Source of the DNA: Gammaproteobacteria bacterium
Lineage (GTDB): Bacteria; Pseudomonadota; Gammaproteobacteria; CAIRSR01
Direction of reading: 5' to 3'
Assembly: GCA_963575655.1 (NCBI GenBank)
Contig: CAUYTY010000250.1
Location: 1 to 64,000 of the forward strand
DNA length: 64,000 nucleotides
The notes under the pieces: generated by a model
What the model was told of the DNA's origin: nothing
The model's database searches: none
What the model saw: only the letters and a program-made list of their open reading frames with translations
Shown here: in pieces, positions 27,679 through 36,763 of the stretch
How the letters are laid out: every line of letters starts with the position of its first letter
Position numbering within the stretch: the first letter of the stretch is position 1
Program-made: the position numbers and the translations under genes

Positions 27679-30600
27679 ATGCTATTCCGAGGTCAACTCA
27701 TTGCAGAGACGCCGATCTATCGCGGGAATGCGCGTAAATCCCTGTTTACTCGAGATGGTGACGGTACCCAACGGTTGGTCTCACTCGCGGGAGAAATTTC
27801 CGGGACTGCCCAATCGTTGATGGACGCATTCATTGGCCAATCACGTGACGGAAAGAATACCGGTCTACTGAATCGACTGTGGCTGCGCTTGTATGGCACC
27901 CCGATGCCTGCCCAATTGATTGCTAATGTTAACTGCGAATTGCAGAAGGCCTGTTATCCACGCGATCACTTCTTCGATCTCCGCATGGGTATTAAGCTGG
28001 ATGAAGACCGCTGGACTGCGGAGGCAAACGCCAACTACAAAATGGAAACGGTGTTTCGCAATGCGATTTTCGATTTCACCCTCGCCGCCAATGATGCGGC
28101 ATTGCGCGATGGTGAAAATGCATCACGCCTCCATTACATGCTCCAGGAGTTAATTGCAGGACGTTTCTGGTTTGGAATGGGAAAAAGTACCGGTCTCGGA
28201 CGGGTACGACTCGAATTAGAGAGCCCCTTACCCGCACCTGTAACCCAACCCGTACTACAGTCGCACATTAATCACCTGCGTATGAAATTGACCTTCAATG
28301 CGCAGAATCCCGTGTTGGTTGGTTGGAATTGGGGGAAAATCGATCCCACCGTACCCGCCTTTTCCGCAGTAGAGGGACGGCTGTTGCTGTCTTCTCTACG
28401 CGAGATTCCCGAGGTCATTCGCGAGCGTCTTACCATGGTTATGGGGGGACCGATCCTCAACCCCGACGATTGGAAACATAAACTGGCCGACTATCTGCCG
28501 CGCCTCAGCGCCGTTTGGTTACAAGGGCGTTCCAGTGGTGATGCCGAAGTCTGGCTGTTAAACAGTACCGCACTCGCCAAGTTGGGAAAAGGAAAATTCC
28601 CGGTATCCAAAAAGATCCTCGATAGCCTTCAGCCGTTATGCTCCCAATCCTTTCCTAGCCAGGCAACAGCCGAGGCCGCCATTAAGGGGGTGTTAGGTGA
28701 CAAGTCCAATATGTTCAAGCGTATCCTCGAAGCAATGGAGCGCCGTCGCCAAACCGTGGTTCAATTTAACCATGAAGATTGGCTAACGCTTGCCGCTGCC
28801 CTTGGATTGGACCCCGCCTTGGAAACGCAACTCGCCGCCTGTCTGGGCGATGAAGTGGCAACCCTTCGGATATTATCGGAGGCATGTGCCCCCGTGTTGT
28901 CCCGGCTTGGCCAACAAATCGACCACCAGATCAATTTGCTGCAAAGCGACCCATGGGTCGATGGTGAACTCTCTAATCGCGAACAACACCTGTTGATCAA
29001 GACCATGCTCTTGGATGGCAGGATTAATGAAATACAGTGGAATGACCGCAGCCATCCGCCAGAAGGGGTGAGCGCGAGTGCCTGGCAAACCTTTATCGAG
29101 GAGCACAGTCGTGTCCGCTATCAACACATGACCCATACCGGGAATCTACGCAAGAGCATTACCAATGACCGAAACTTTATCGAGTTCATTAAGAGCCATC
29201 GCGCCCGTGCCCGACAGGAATTAGGCCAGCCACACCATATCGATTTCCGTTCGGGTGGACACTCTAATCGCAACATCTCTCGCCAATACGGCAAGCCCTA
29301 TGACAATATCTTCATGCGCTTGCTGACTTGGAAACCCTCAACCCGCGAGCACGGTGCTTGGGAGGTCTATATTTCGGGGGCAACGATTAAGGGAGCATTC
29401 CGTAAACGTGCCTCTCAAGTTCTGAAGACCCTGTGGGGCGAATCCCCACGCACGACCCAATTCCTAGAGTACCTCTTTGGGGCACAGGGAAAACGCGGCA
29501 CCGTATTATTTTCGGATGCGTATCTGGTAGACCCTAAAGATCTTCGGCAGGCGTGGTGTTCTATGGATGGGGTCAAAATGGACCCGCAAACTGGTCGCCC
29601 CCAGGAAAAGGCCAAGCAAGATTATTTGTTCGCCTATGGTAAGGATCTAACGTTTCAGTGGCGGATGGATCTGCAAGACATTACCGAACGCGATCTAGAA
29701 ATCGTCTCGTTCTTAACCCATCTACTGAATGATTTCCAGCACGGTGATATTCCACTAGGCGGAAATAAGAGTAATGGATTCGGTTGGGTTGAGGCCAAGA
29801 TTGCTGAGATCGAATGGCTGGCCGCAAATCCCGCAGGTGTTAGCGCCAAACTCTTCGGAAATCGTGTACTAACCAAAGAAGGCGTCTGGCATAAATTGCA
29901 CCTAACGGGTGCCGAGGCCGCCGGCGGTTTGCAGATTGGCGCACCATTAAAGCTACAGGTCTCCACCCAACCGCCACCGCGTAGCAAATCTGGTTTCATT
30001 TCGCACCGCTCCTTCGGTGGGTATTCGGGTACCTTGGTCATAGAGGCTGAGCTTATGGCACCGCTCCATATCAAGGAGAGTGGTGAACCCACCGCAACGG
30101 TAAGTCTGAATGATGGTCAAGTAAATGGTTGGGATTTCTTCTCGATGGCAACCCCCGAGGCGGCGGCACGTCCCACCGACAAAGCTTATGCACTCCCCAG
30201 CCGCAGCATTAAGGGAATGTTGCGCCACGTCTATTCTATTGCCAGTGATTCCTCCCAACTGAGTAGCGACCTCACTCACTTGAATCCCGCAGATCGCCTC
30301 TTTGGATGGGTAGGGCTAGGCCCCAACCAATCCATTATGGGGCGGGTATCGTTCAGCTTTGGTCTGTTTGACGCCGCAGCGCAATCCTCTTGGTTTGCGG
30401 TTCCTTTTCCGTATACGGGATGGGCCTTCGAAAATGGAAAATGGAACCACAAGGCCGGACGCGCGGTTCCTCGCACCATGGTAGGAGCTAATTGGCGTTT
30501 GTTCCAACACACACCACTTGCCCCTACCGTAACTCGGTTGGATACTTTTCAACCGAATACCGCACAGGCCAGCTATTTCCGTGCCCTCCTGCCTGGTAGT

Positions 30601-30891
30601 AAGGCCCGCTTCACCATTCGTTTCTGGAATCTGGAAGAATTGGAATTCCAGCGACTGATTTGGTCGATCGTCCTCGAACCAGGATTGGCACACAAGATCG
30701 GCCACCATCGCCATCTTGGATTCGGCAGCCTGCGGCTACGCATCTTGCCCGAGAGCTTTTTAATTGATTGGGCTAAACGTTATTCCCAGCAGGAATGGCG
30801 CATACCAATCCGTGTGGAAGATTGGCGCAAAGGGGCTGTTGTTGCCCATGCCCAGGAATTGAAGAAGGCGTTGCATGTTCAGTCGCTTTGA
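27679..30891 (+). CDS. fused multi-RAMP (Cas7-like) protein
   Basis: Protein of 1070 residues built from repeated RAMP (RRM-fold, Cas7/Csm3-like) modules. Module 1 (about 1-185) begins FRGQLIAETPIYRG and ends in the glycine loop GMGKSTGLGRVRLE. Module 2 starts near 200 (MKLTFNAQNPVLVGW), has a long helical insertion of about 300 residues, then the Cas7 signatures ISGATIKGAFRKRA (about 565), LFGAQGKRGTVLFSDAYL and GGNKSNGFGW (about 695). Module 3 (about 775-1035) has LPSRSIKGMLRHVYS, a DRLFGWVG segment and HHRHLGFGSLRL. Fused Cas7 chains are known from type III-D/E CRISPR effectors, but no cas10 or cas1 is present here. I prefer the ATG at 27679, behind GGAG, over the one at 27661. It overlaps the next gene by 17 bases. 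Confidence 0.85.
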   Translation: MLFRGQLIAETPIYRGNARKSLFTRDGDGTQRLVSLAGEISGTAQSLMDAFIGQSRDGKNTGLLNRLWLRLYGTPMPAQLIANVNCELQKACYPRDHFFDLRMGIKLDEDRWTAEANANYKMETVFRNAIFDFTLAANDAALRDGENASRLHYMLQELIAGRFWFGMGKSTGLGRVRLELESPLPAPVTQPVLQSHINHLRMKLTFNAQNPVLVGWNWGKIDPTVPAFSAVEGRLLLSSLREIPEVIRERLTMVMGGPILNPDDWKHKLADYLPRLSAVWLQGRSSGDAEVWLLNSTALAKLGKGKFPVSKKILDSLQPLCSQSFPSQATAEAAIKGVLGDKSNMFKRILEAMERRRQTVVQFNHEDWLTLAAALGLDPALETQLAACLGDEVATLRILSEACAPVLSRLGQQIDHQINLLQSDPWVDGELSNREQHLLIKTMLLDGRINEIQWNDRSHPPEGVSASAWQTFIEEHSRVRYQHMTHTGNLRKSITNDRNFIEFIKSHRARARQELGQPHHIDFRSGGHSNRNISRQYGKPYDNIFMRLLTWKPSTREHGAWEVYISGATIKGAFRKRASQVLKTLWGESPRTTQFLEYLFGAQGKRGTVLFSDAYLVDPKDLRQAWCSMDGVKMDPQTGRPQEKAKQDYLFAYGKDLTFQWRMDLQDITERDLEIVSFLTHLLNDFQHGDIPLGGNKSNGFGWVEAKIAEIEWLAANPAGVSAKLFGNRVLTKEGVWHKLHLTGAEAAGGLQIGAPLKLQVSTQPPPRSKSGFISHRSFGGYSGTLVIEAELMAPLHIKESGEPTATVSLNDGQVNGWDFFSMATPEAAARPTDKAYALPSRSIKGMLRHVYSIASDSSQLSSDLTHLNPADRLFGWVGLGPNQSIMGRVSFSFGLFDAAAQSSWFAVPFPYTGWAFENGKWNHKAGRAVPRTMVGANWRLFQHTPLAPTVTRLDTFQPNTAQASYFRALLPGSKARFTIRFWNLEELEFQRLIWSIVLEPGLAHKIGHHRHLGFGSLRLRILPESFLIDWAKRYSQQEWRIPIRVEDWRKGAVVAHAQELKKALHVQSL

Positions 30892-31753
30892 TTGGTTGCG
30901 GCGGAGCCGAACAGGGACGGAGTTGTTGGCCACCCTCCAATATATGGCTAGCTATCCCGATATCCCGGAGGGAATCGGGCCGCCTCATTCTGCGCTACAT
31001 GGACCTTGCCAGCGTTGTTGGATCTATCCACGCGCTGTCAAAGAGGATAGGCAGAGCCGTTATTGTGAGACCTGTGGGATCATCTTAAAAGAGGCGTGGC
31101 GATTGCGTGCTATTTCGCGTAATTGCGTCGTGGTGTGGGGCTTTGTCAATCAATTGCCTGATCAGCTACAGATTGGTGGTCGATTCCGTAACAGTACCAT
31201 CTTCGACCCCTATGTCCACGACGATCAACGCTTTTTGCTCATGCTCTATCAGCGAGAATTGCGCCCCTGGTTGCAAGAGTTAATGATCTACAATGGCACT
31301 AATCTCCGAGGTTTTATCCAGATATTACCAACCAGCGGTCTGCGCGAAACGGGCATGGGTGATGTATTGTGTCGAGTAATCCAGAATGAGGCTCAGTTTT
31401 CTATGGATTTGCTACGCATCCGCTTCTTTGCCGAGACACAACAGATCTTCGCGCCGAATTTCTATGACCGTAAAGGAGTACTTACCTTCGATGTCACCGA
31501 GTTCTTAGGCGCCCTGGAAATGGCAACAGTGTTTCGTTCACTGTTGCGTCCTGATGAGCAAGAACAGGTCTACCAGGTATTGAGGATGAATAACAGCAAC
31601 GAGGAAAAATTCTACTGGGGACGTTTGCTGAATGGACTTAGCGCGGAAGCCAGAGATATGCTCCAGGCGTGGCGAATGCGGCAGTGGTCGATCGCACAGA
31701 TCAATCTGCTCTATGACTTGATGCACTATGTTGAATTTCAACCGTCCCGTTAG
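30875..31753 (+). CDS. zinc-ribbon protein coupled to the multi-RAMP gene
   Basis: Unrecognised protein of 292 residues. It has a Cys4 knuckle pair (Cys45-x2-Cys48 and Cys64-x2-Cys67, in GPCQRCWIYPRAV and SRYCETCG), consistent with a structural zinc ribbon. The rest looks mixed alpha/beta, with helical segments near the C-terminus. The gene starts 17 bases inside the end of the multi-RAMP gene, behind a GAAGAAGG site, so the two are almost certainly translated together. That coupling suggests a shared complex, perhaps as a small or capping subunit; no family assignment can be made by eye. Confidence 0.8.
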   Translation: MFSRFDWLRRSRTGTELLATLQYMASYPDIPEGIGPPHSALHGPCQRCWIYPRAVKEDRQSRYCETCGIILKEAWRLRAISRNCVVVWGFVNQLPDQLQIGGRFRNSTIFDPYVHDDQRFLLMLYQRELRPWLQELMIYNGTNLRGFIQILPTSGLRETGMGDVLCRVIQNEAQFSMDLLRIRFFAETQQIFAPNFYDRKGVLTFDVTEFLGALEMATVFRSLLRPDEQEQVYQVLRMNNSNEEKFYWGRLLNGLSAEARDMLQAWRMRQWSIAQINLLYDLMHYVEFQPSR

Positions 31754-31866
31754 CTTACTGTGATTTTCTGAAATAATTCTGTCCGATGGGGAGGCGCAAG
31801 CGCTTGGCGCCACCCGACGGGTGGAATATCCTCCCGGAAATCGCCTCAATTCGTGAGTGATGCAGT

Positions 31867-32811
31867 ATGTTGGATTTTATTCGCCCCATTACGCTCATTC
31901 GCTATCTGATCGTATGGCGCGTTACCAGCCCCGTGGTGCTCATACCCCGCTGCCTCCCAAACGAAATAATGGCCGTGTTGGGAAAGTTGATAGAGGAAAA
32001 CCTGCCGACCCCCCAGAACCGTGCATGGCGTAAAGCACTAGCCTCTCCGACGATGCGTTGGCCAATTGAAGTGGTTCTATTTACTCCATGCCTTTTGAAT
32101 AAACGAGCCTATGGTAAAGATGAAATGGTGGTATGGGAACTTAAATTGATTGGTGGGGCTGCCGACCATGGATTATTTCTCGAAGTAATTCTGCCAGCAA
32201 TGGAAAAGGCAGCGACAACCCGTGAAATTTCTGTGCGGGGTGCGCGTAATCTGTGGGGTCATTTTGATATTCAAGCTGTCTATGCAGCACGTGGTAGGAA
32301 TTGGGAAGCCTTTGTCGAAGAAGGAAAGTTAAATATGGGCTATCGCGTCACCCCCACCCAGTGGGCCGAGGGACTAGTATTTGATAAAACAATAGCTAAC
32401 CTATGTTCTCTTACCTGGGTTACACCTTTTGAGTTCCCGGTGGCGGGGCCGGGTGATTCCTCGGCCATGGACGTTGCCCCCACCTTGAGAAATATCTTTG
32501 ATGCCTTAATGAGGCGCATGACCCTCTTTCTTCCTGGCCGGCCAGATGCCCAACGAGTTACTGATGTATGGGCACAGTTATCTCCTGAAAAATTAGAGAA
32601 GATTGAATTGATCCTCCAACAGGAAACAAATCGATCCTTGATTGTGCGAGACAAACTGCAACCACCGCCCAAAGAATGGCCAGGTCAGAAAGTTGGTACG
32701 CAGGTATTCCAAAGTATTGATCCTGCACTCTTACCCTATCTCGAGTTGGCCTCGATATTACACGTTGGCGAACATACTCGCCTTGGATGCGGAACTTTTG
32801 TGCTGGCGTGA
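31867..32811 (+). CDS. Cas6-like RAMP protein (putative crRNA-processing endonuclease)
   Basis: 314 residues resembling type III/I Cas6 proteins with the PF10040-type C-terminus. Supporting segments are WPIEVVLFTPCLLN, the GKDEMVVWELKLIGGA strand pair, LEVILPAMEKA, the TLRNIFDALMRRMTLF helix, and above all the C-terminal LPYLELASILHVGEHTRLGCGTF. That segment carries the glycine-rich loop (Gly301, Gly307, Gly309) where Cas6 typically reads HVGKGTxFGxGxY. Cas6 cuts CRISPR transcripts, but there is no array in the window. The usual catalytic histidine cannot be assigned by eye. The gene follows the zinc-ribbon gene after a gap of 113 bases. Confidence 0.75.
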   Translation: MLDFIRPITLIRYLIVWRVTSPVVLIPRCLPNEIMAVLGKLIEENLPTPQNRAWRKALASPTMRWPIEVVLFTPCLLNKRAYGKDEMVVWELKLIGGAADHGLFLEVILPAMEKAATTREISVRGARNLWGHFDIQAVYAARGRNWEAFVEEGKLNMGYRVTPTQWAEGLVFDKTIANLCSLTWVTPFEFPVAGPGDSSAMDVAPTLRNIFDALMRRMTLFLPGRPDAQRVTDVWAQLSPEKLEKIELILQQETNRSLIVRDKLQPPPKEWPGQKVGTQVFQSIDPALLPYLELASILHVGEHTRLGCGTFVLA

Positions 32812-33162
32812 AGAACGTAAACCTCTTTGTCCAGAGACTGGCCCAAGATCCGATGAGACGAATGCCTAGTGGGTCGCCTGTTATGCCCAGAGGAGAACAG
32901 CCTTCGCGATAATGTGCTGATTTCTGCGTAACCGCCCATTCTCCTTCCCAGTGGGAGGGGAGGGAGGAAGGCGCTCAAAGAATTGCTGATTCAACTAGCT
33001 AGATATTATTGGTTGTATTTTTGATCGTACTCTCCCTGCCCTCTCTCGTTGGTAGGGCGGGAATAATTGCATCTCTGCTGTCGCCCGCCAGTTCGCAGAC
33101 TTCAAATCATGTTCGGATACCTGATTCCGATTCACAAGATTTGACTGACGATAGGCTCTTCC
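32812..33162. other. intergenic region, no gene or array seen
   Basis: About 350 bases between the Cas6-like gene and the alpha-solenoid gene. It contains a short G/C-rich palindrome (CTCCTTCCCAGTGGGAGGGG, about 32941-32960) and no regularly spaced repeats. A promoter for the downstream gene could lie here; I see no convincing one. Confidence 0.5.
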
Positions 33163-34629
33163 ATGGATACTGCATTTAACCGCGCAGGCGTACCAATGAC
33201 AACCGTGGATGACGCTAAACGCAAGCTATACGACACAACCTTTCTACTGGGTCGATTTCGGCGTCGAGTTGCTATTCAAACGCTTGCTGGATTATCAGAT
33301 CCGGTCGCGATGGTGCTGCTCGCTGAGGCGCTGGGAGAAAATCATCCCAACTCGGATGAGATTCAGGAAGTGCTGCAACAGTTATCACTAGAGCAAGATG
33401 CCGAGAAGGTGGTCACTCTCTGGGTTATGTGGGGACAGGCGCCACATCCCGCACTCGCCGTAGTACTGGCAAAGTTAGGTTGGCCACCTACTCGTTCGGT
33501 AGAAATGAGGATCGCGCGGGATGTACTCGCCGCAGCTACTGCCGGTGTCTCACCGGAGATACTGCGAGCGGTGATCGTTTTGGTTCGTTCGCTACCGGTG
33601 GCTGATGAGGCCTTGAATGATGCCATCTACGTGGCATGGATCCACTCTCAGTCTGAGGAGCTGGGGCGAGTCATCACAGAGCAAGGGCGACAGCCTGGCA
33701 ATCCGGCCTTAGAGGCGCTCCACGCGCTGGTTATGGGGTGCATTGAGCGCTATACCGCCCTGCAGGATGAGGATGGCGAGCTTCTGGTACAGGCCTTCGC
33801 CGTAGCACCGCCTCTCTTCCGGGAGCGTATGGCTCGAGCAGTGGCAAGTAGCTCGGATCGACGGATCAAGGATGCCTACCGGTGGGCGTTGTCCGGTGGC
33901 GATGTGGATGACACACAGGCTGTTGCCAATCTAAAGCTGGTGGGGGATGAGGATGGATTGTTTGAGCGAACCCGGACCTTGCCCCTGGAGGCGGTGCTGG
34001 AACTATGCGAGCACTGGGCCAACAGTCCCAATCGACCATCACGACCCAAGCCACAGGAGGTCGTCAATCGTGCGGTAACTGCGTATCACGCACTGGGGCA
34101 ACATCCAGGGGGGGCGAGTCCCCGATTGCCCGAGGGTTTGGTGGATATCTTCGATTACTGGCACCGTCAACAGCCCTCCGACGCCGAGTTGTACGCTGAC
34201 CTCCAGGCCGAGGATCCCTTCCGCAAGGCGCGTGGCCTGTATCTAGGTTATGAACACAAGCTGGTCGAGCATCAACACTTGGTGGTGGCAGCGCACAGCG
34301 AACACTGGCCGGAACGTCTTGTCGCGCGGTTGATCGCCCCTGCGATTCTGCAGGAAGCCAAGGAGGATCATGTCCTTTGGGTATCGGTATGCGCGGGTGG
34401 CAGCGCACTGCTCCAGACACCCATCGACGGTACACCCGAGGACTATCACCGCTACCAGCGCCTACGCCAAAAGACACGCGGGGCTGCGGCGGTGCGCATC
34501 CGCACGTTGTTGGAGATCCTCTGTGCCTTTCAAGGCGCTTTCGTGGCCAGCGGTATCAGTATCGACGAAACGGCCGAGGCCGCCGAATCGAGCGCCATTG
34601 AGGTAGAGGATGCCGCAGAAGAATTCTGA
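33163..34629 (+). CDS. alpha-solenoid (HEAT-like) protein of unknown role
   Basis: Unrecognised soluble protein of 488 residues. It is composed of successive amphipathic helix pairs (for example DPVAMVLLAEALGENHPNSD, ALAVVLAKLGWPPTRSVEMR and EILRAVIVLVRSLPVADEAL), suggesting a HEAT- or ARM-like scaffold. It has no signal peptide or membrane segment and ends in an acidic tail (VEDAAEEF). An alternative ATG lies at 33196 (MTTVDD). It is on the same strand as the RAMP genes upstream and the FGE/GrpE-like genes downstream. A scaffold function for its neighbours is only a guess. A run of seven G occurs inside, in frame, near 34108. Confidence 0.75.
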   Translation: MDTAFNRAGVPMTTVDDAKRKLYDTTFLLGRFRRRVAIQTLAGLSDPVAMVLLAEALGENHPNSDEIQEVLQQLSLEQDAEKVVTLWVMWGQAPHPALAVVLAKLGWPPTRSVEMRIARDVLAAATAGVSPEILRAVIVLVRSLPVADEALNDAIYVAWIHSQSEELGRVITEQGRQPGNPALEALHALVMGCIERYTALQDEDGELLVQAFAVAPPLFRERMARAVASSSDRRIKDAYRWALSGGDVDDTQAVANLKLVGDEDGLFERTRTLPLEAVLELCEHWANSPNRPSRPKPQEVVNRAVTAYHALGQHPGGASPRLPEGLVDIFDYWHRQQPSDAELYADLQAEDPFRKARGLYLGYEHKLVEHQHLVVAAHSEHWPERLVARLIAPAILQEAKEDHVLWVSVCAGGSALLQTPIDGTPEDYHRYQRLRQKTRGAAAVRIRTLLEILCAFQGAFVASGISIDETAEAAESSAIEVEDAAEEF

Positions 34630-34749
34630 AACGAACGCATCAGTATCCCTACTGAACTGATTCACAACGTCCTAATTGCCCCAGAATCCAATCGTGGGAT
34701 TAACGACAATTCACATAGAATAAGAAGACAAACATAGAGAAACCTTGAA

Positions 34750-35550
34750 ATGGCGGAAACACAAACAACCATGGTAGATGCAGTCATCAGTACCTGGCTG
34801 GAATCCGGTTGCCCGTCTCCCCTGGCGGTAAACGAGAAAGACGGATCTGTGTTGGTATATGTGCCTGCGGGGGCGTTTGATATGGGAGATAAGAAGAACA
34901 AGGATTCTCCCAGGCATCGAGTTTATCTGTCGGCGTATTGGATTGGGGTGTACTGTGTGACCAATCCACAATACCTGAGATTTGTCGAGGCGAATCGCAA
35001 ACATTGGCAATCAGAAAAAGCAAGCTACGGTATAACACGATGGCCGGGAAAGCACTTTTCCATAGAAAAGTCCGATCACCCAGCGGCACACGTAAATTGG
35101 GATCACGCCCAGGAATATGCGCACTGGGCAGGTTGTGAGCTGCCTACGGAGGCACAATGGGAGAAAGCTGCACGTGGACCGTTAGGGTTGAGATATCCCT
35201 GGGGAAAAGATTGGGACAAAACAAAGTGTCGACATGATAAAAATCGTTCTGGTGAAGAAACTTGTCCAGTCTATGATTTCCCTGGCGGGGTTTCTGGTTA
35301 TGGAACCTACAACCAGAGCGGAAATGTCTGGGAGTGGTGCGCGGATTGGTACGATAGGGATTACTATCAAAACTCCCCAACCCATAATCCAAAAGGACCA
35401 GAGGAAAATTCGGGTTCACGGGTAAATCGTGGTGGAAGCTGGGGGGATGATGATGCGCTGTTTTTTCAGGCTTCGCGTCGTTATGGATTCGATACTACTT
35501 ATCGCGATCGATCACGTCGAGGTTTTCGTCTCGTCAAGGCCGCGTCTTGA
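34750..35550 (+). CDS. FGE/SUMF1-fold protein with DGR-target-like C-terminus
   Basis: 266 residues with a C-type-lectin-like FGE-sulfatase domain: VYVPAGAFDMGDKKNKDSPR, LPTEAQWEKAARGP, YPWGKDWDKT, GNVWEWCADWYDRDYY and a C-terminal RVNRGGSWGDDD...RRGFRLV. The paired cysteines of true formylglycine-generating enzymes near GGS are absent, so sulfatase activation is unlikely. The C-terminal pattern GGSW-3x-...-R-3x-GFR is the layout used by diversity-generating retroelement targets, but no reverse transcriptase is in the window. No signal peptide is present. The GrpE-like gene follows 30 bases downstream, so they probably share a transcript. Confidence 0.88.
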   Translation: MAETQTTMVDAVISTWLESGCPSPLAVNEKDGSVLVYVPAGAFDMGDKKNKDSPRHRVYLSAYWIGVYCVTNPQYLRFVEANRKHWQSEKASYGITRWPGKHFSIEKSDHPAAHVNWDHAQEYAHWAGCELPTEAQWEKAARGPLGLRYPWGKDWDKTKCRHDKNRSGEETCPVYDFPGGVSGYGTYNQSGNVWEWCADWYDRDYYQNSPTHNPKGPEENSGSRVNRGGSWGDDDALFFQASRRYGFDTTYRDRSRRGFRLVKAAS

Positions 35551-35580
35551 GTCATTGTCTGCAGGCAATTAGGATACCGT

Positions 35581-36126
35581 ATGTTGACCATACCATCCAT
35601 TGATTGGAAAGCACGGGTAAGGGGAGCCTGGGCCGCTTTGTGGTGTAAGGGAGCAACCATCCGAAGGGGATCAAACCTACACATACGGGTAGCGAACCTG
35701 GAATTAGATGTACGTGAACGAGATGAGGAAATCCATCGTTTGCGTCAAGAGTATGACCGACAACGAGAATGGTCGATGCGCCAACAAACAGAAGCGGCTG
35801 CCATGGGGTTCGAGGTATTGGCGCGGCAATTGGCACCATTGCTTTCCCAAATGGCTACCATGAAAAACCTCGTCGATGCGGATCGATCGGTGCGTGTTGG
35901 AGATATCCTCAAGTTGTTTGGAAAAGTAGAACAGGTATTGGTCACGGCGGGATTAACCCGAATTGGTACCATAGGCGTTACGGTACCGTTTGATACTCAA
36001 TTGCACCAGCGGATGAACGGTGCGGATTTCGGCGACAATGACCCGGTGGTGGTCCGTTTTGTTGGTTACCGGTTGGGTGAGGCCATTCTATGTAAGGCGA
36101 TGGTAAGCAGTTCCGGTTCAGTCTGA
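35581..36126 (+). CDS. GrpE-like nucleotide exchange factor
   Basis: 181 residues: a long charged coiled coil (ANLELDVRERDEEIHRLRQE onward, about 35-110) followed by a small beta domain with VLVTAGLTRIGTIG, VPFDTQLHQRM and VVVRFVGYRLGEAILCKAMV. This recalls GrpE's dimeric helix, its FDP..HEA motif and its final GY...g..lRpA.V strand. It is divergent and not the housekeeping grpE. A convergent Hsp70 gene lies about 1.5 kb away, so it likely serves that chaperone. Confidence 0.75.
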   Translation: MLTIPSIDWKARVRGAWAALWCKGATIRRGSNLHIRVANLELDVRERDEEIHRLRQEYDRQREWSMRQQTEAAAMGFEVLARQLAPLLSQMATMKNLVDADRSVRVGDILKLFGKVEQVLVTAGLTRIGTIGVTVPFDTQLHQRMNGADFGDNDPVVVRFVGYRLGEAILCKAMVSSSGSV

Positions 36127-36211
36127 TTTATAGATCAGCGGCACGGGTGACGCTTCCTGCTGCAGGGAAATCCATGCCCGCCATGTCTGGCGAGATTAGG
36201 AACTAACCGCG

Positions 36212-36709
36212 CTAGCGGACGATGCGAATAGTCTGATCCGGTCCGCTGATAGAGCGAGAAATAGTCTGTGATGTTCCGTGGGCCAGTCCTTGAACAATGG
36301 CTTGGGTCAGGGTTATGGCGACCAATTGAGCAGCCCCCGCTATTGCAACGGTTGCATGTTCCCCGGTTTTTTGGAAATAAGTGCCCGCATCGGTCGTGGA
36401 TTGTTGATCTCCGAAACTCACCCAGGCGGTAATTGCAGCAATGGAGGTAGCTGCGCCAGTGATTGCTAGGGCCGAATAAGAGAGAAGCGCAAAAGTATTG
36501 GCCATTCTTGCCGCAGATGCCGCCCCCATCGCTGCTGCGATGGATAAACCAGCAAGGGATGTGGTGGTGAAGAATGCCGCTTTATTGGCATTAAAGAAAG
36601 GTTGTGCCGGGGGCGTACCCGGAGAGTTACCCTCTCTAATTACTTCATCCCCAAACGAAGCTCCTGAGATGACTCCTAAGATTATAAAGACCAGTAATAA
36701 ATTCTTCAT
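36212..36709 (-). CDS. exported, glycine/alanine-rich membrane protein of unknown function
   Basis: 165 residues beginning with a signal peptide (MKNLLLVFIILGVISGASFG, likely cut before DE). Two or three hydrophobic, small-residue-rich segments follow (LAGLSIAAAMGAASAARMAN, LSYSALAITGAATSIAAITA, AIAGAAQLVAITLTQAIVQG). I chose the ATG at 36709, with GGAG about ten bases upstream; a start ten codons earlier would bury the signal peptide. It lies downstream of the TPR membrane protein and Hsp70 on the same strand. I do not recognise the family. Confidence 0.7.
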   Translation of the reverse strand: MKNLLLVFIILGVISGASFGDEVIREGNSPGTPPAQPFFNANKAAFFTTTSLAGLSIAAAMGAASAARMANTFALLSYSALAITGAATSIAAITAWVSFGDQQSTTDAGTYFQKTGEHATVAIAGAAQLVAITLTQAIVQGLAHGTSQTISRSISGPDQTIRIVR

Positions 36710-36763
36710 TTTGAATGTTCTCCGCAGGTGAATATTCATAGCTTAACCGTTTGCCTGGTGTAG

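Noticed and set aside
27661-33162. CRISPR array expected near the RAMP/Cas6-like genes
   Set aside because: I looked through the gaps before, between and after these genes for regularly spaced 25-40 bp direct repeats and saw none.
34750-35550. Calling the FGE-fold proteins true formylglycine-generating enzymes
   Set aside because: The catalytic cysteines near the GGS motif are absent in both, and no sulfatase gene is present.
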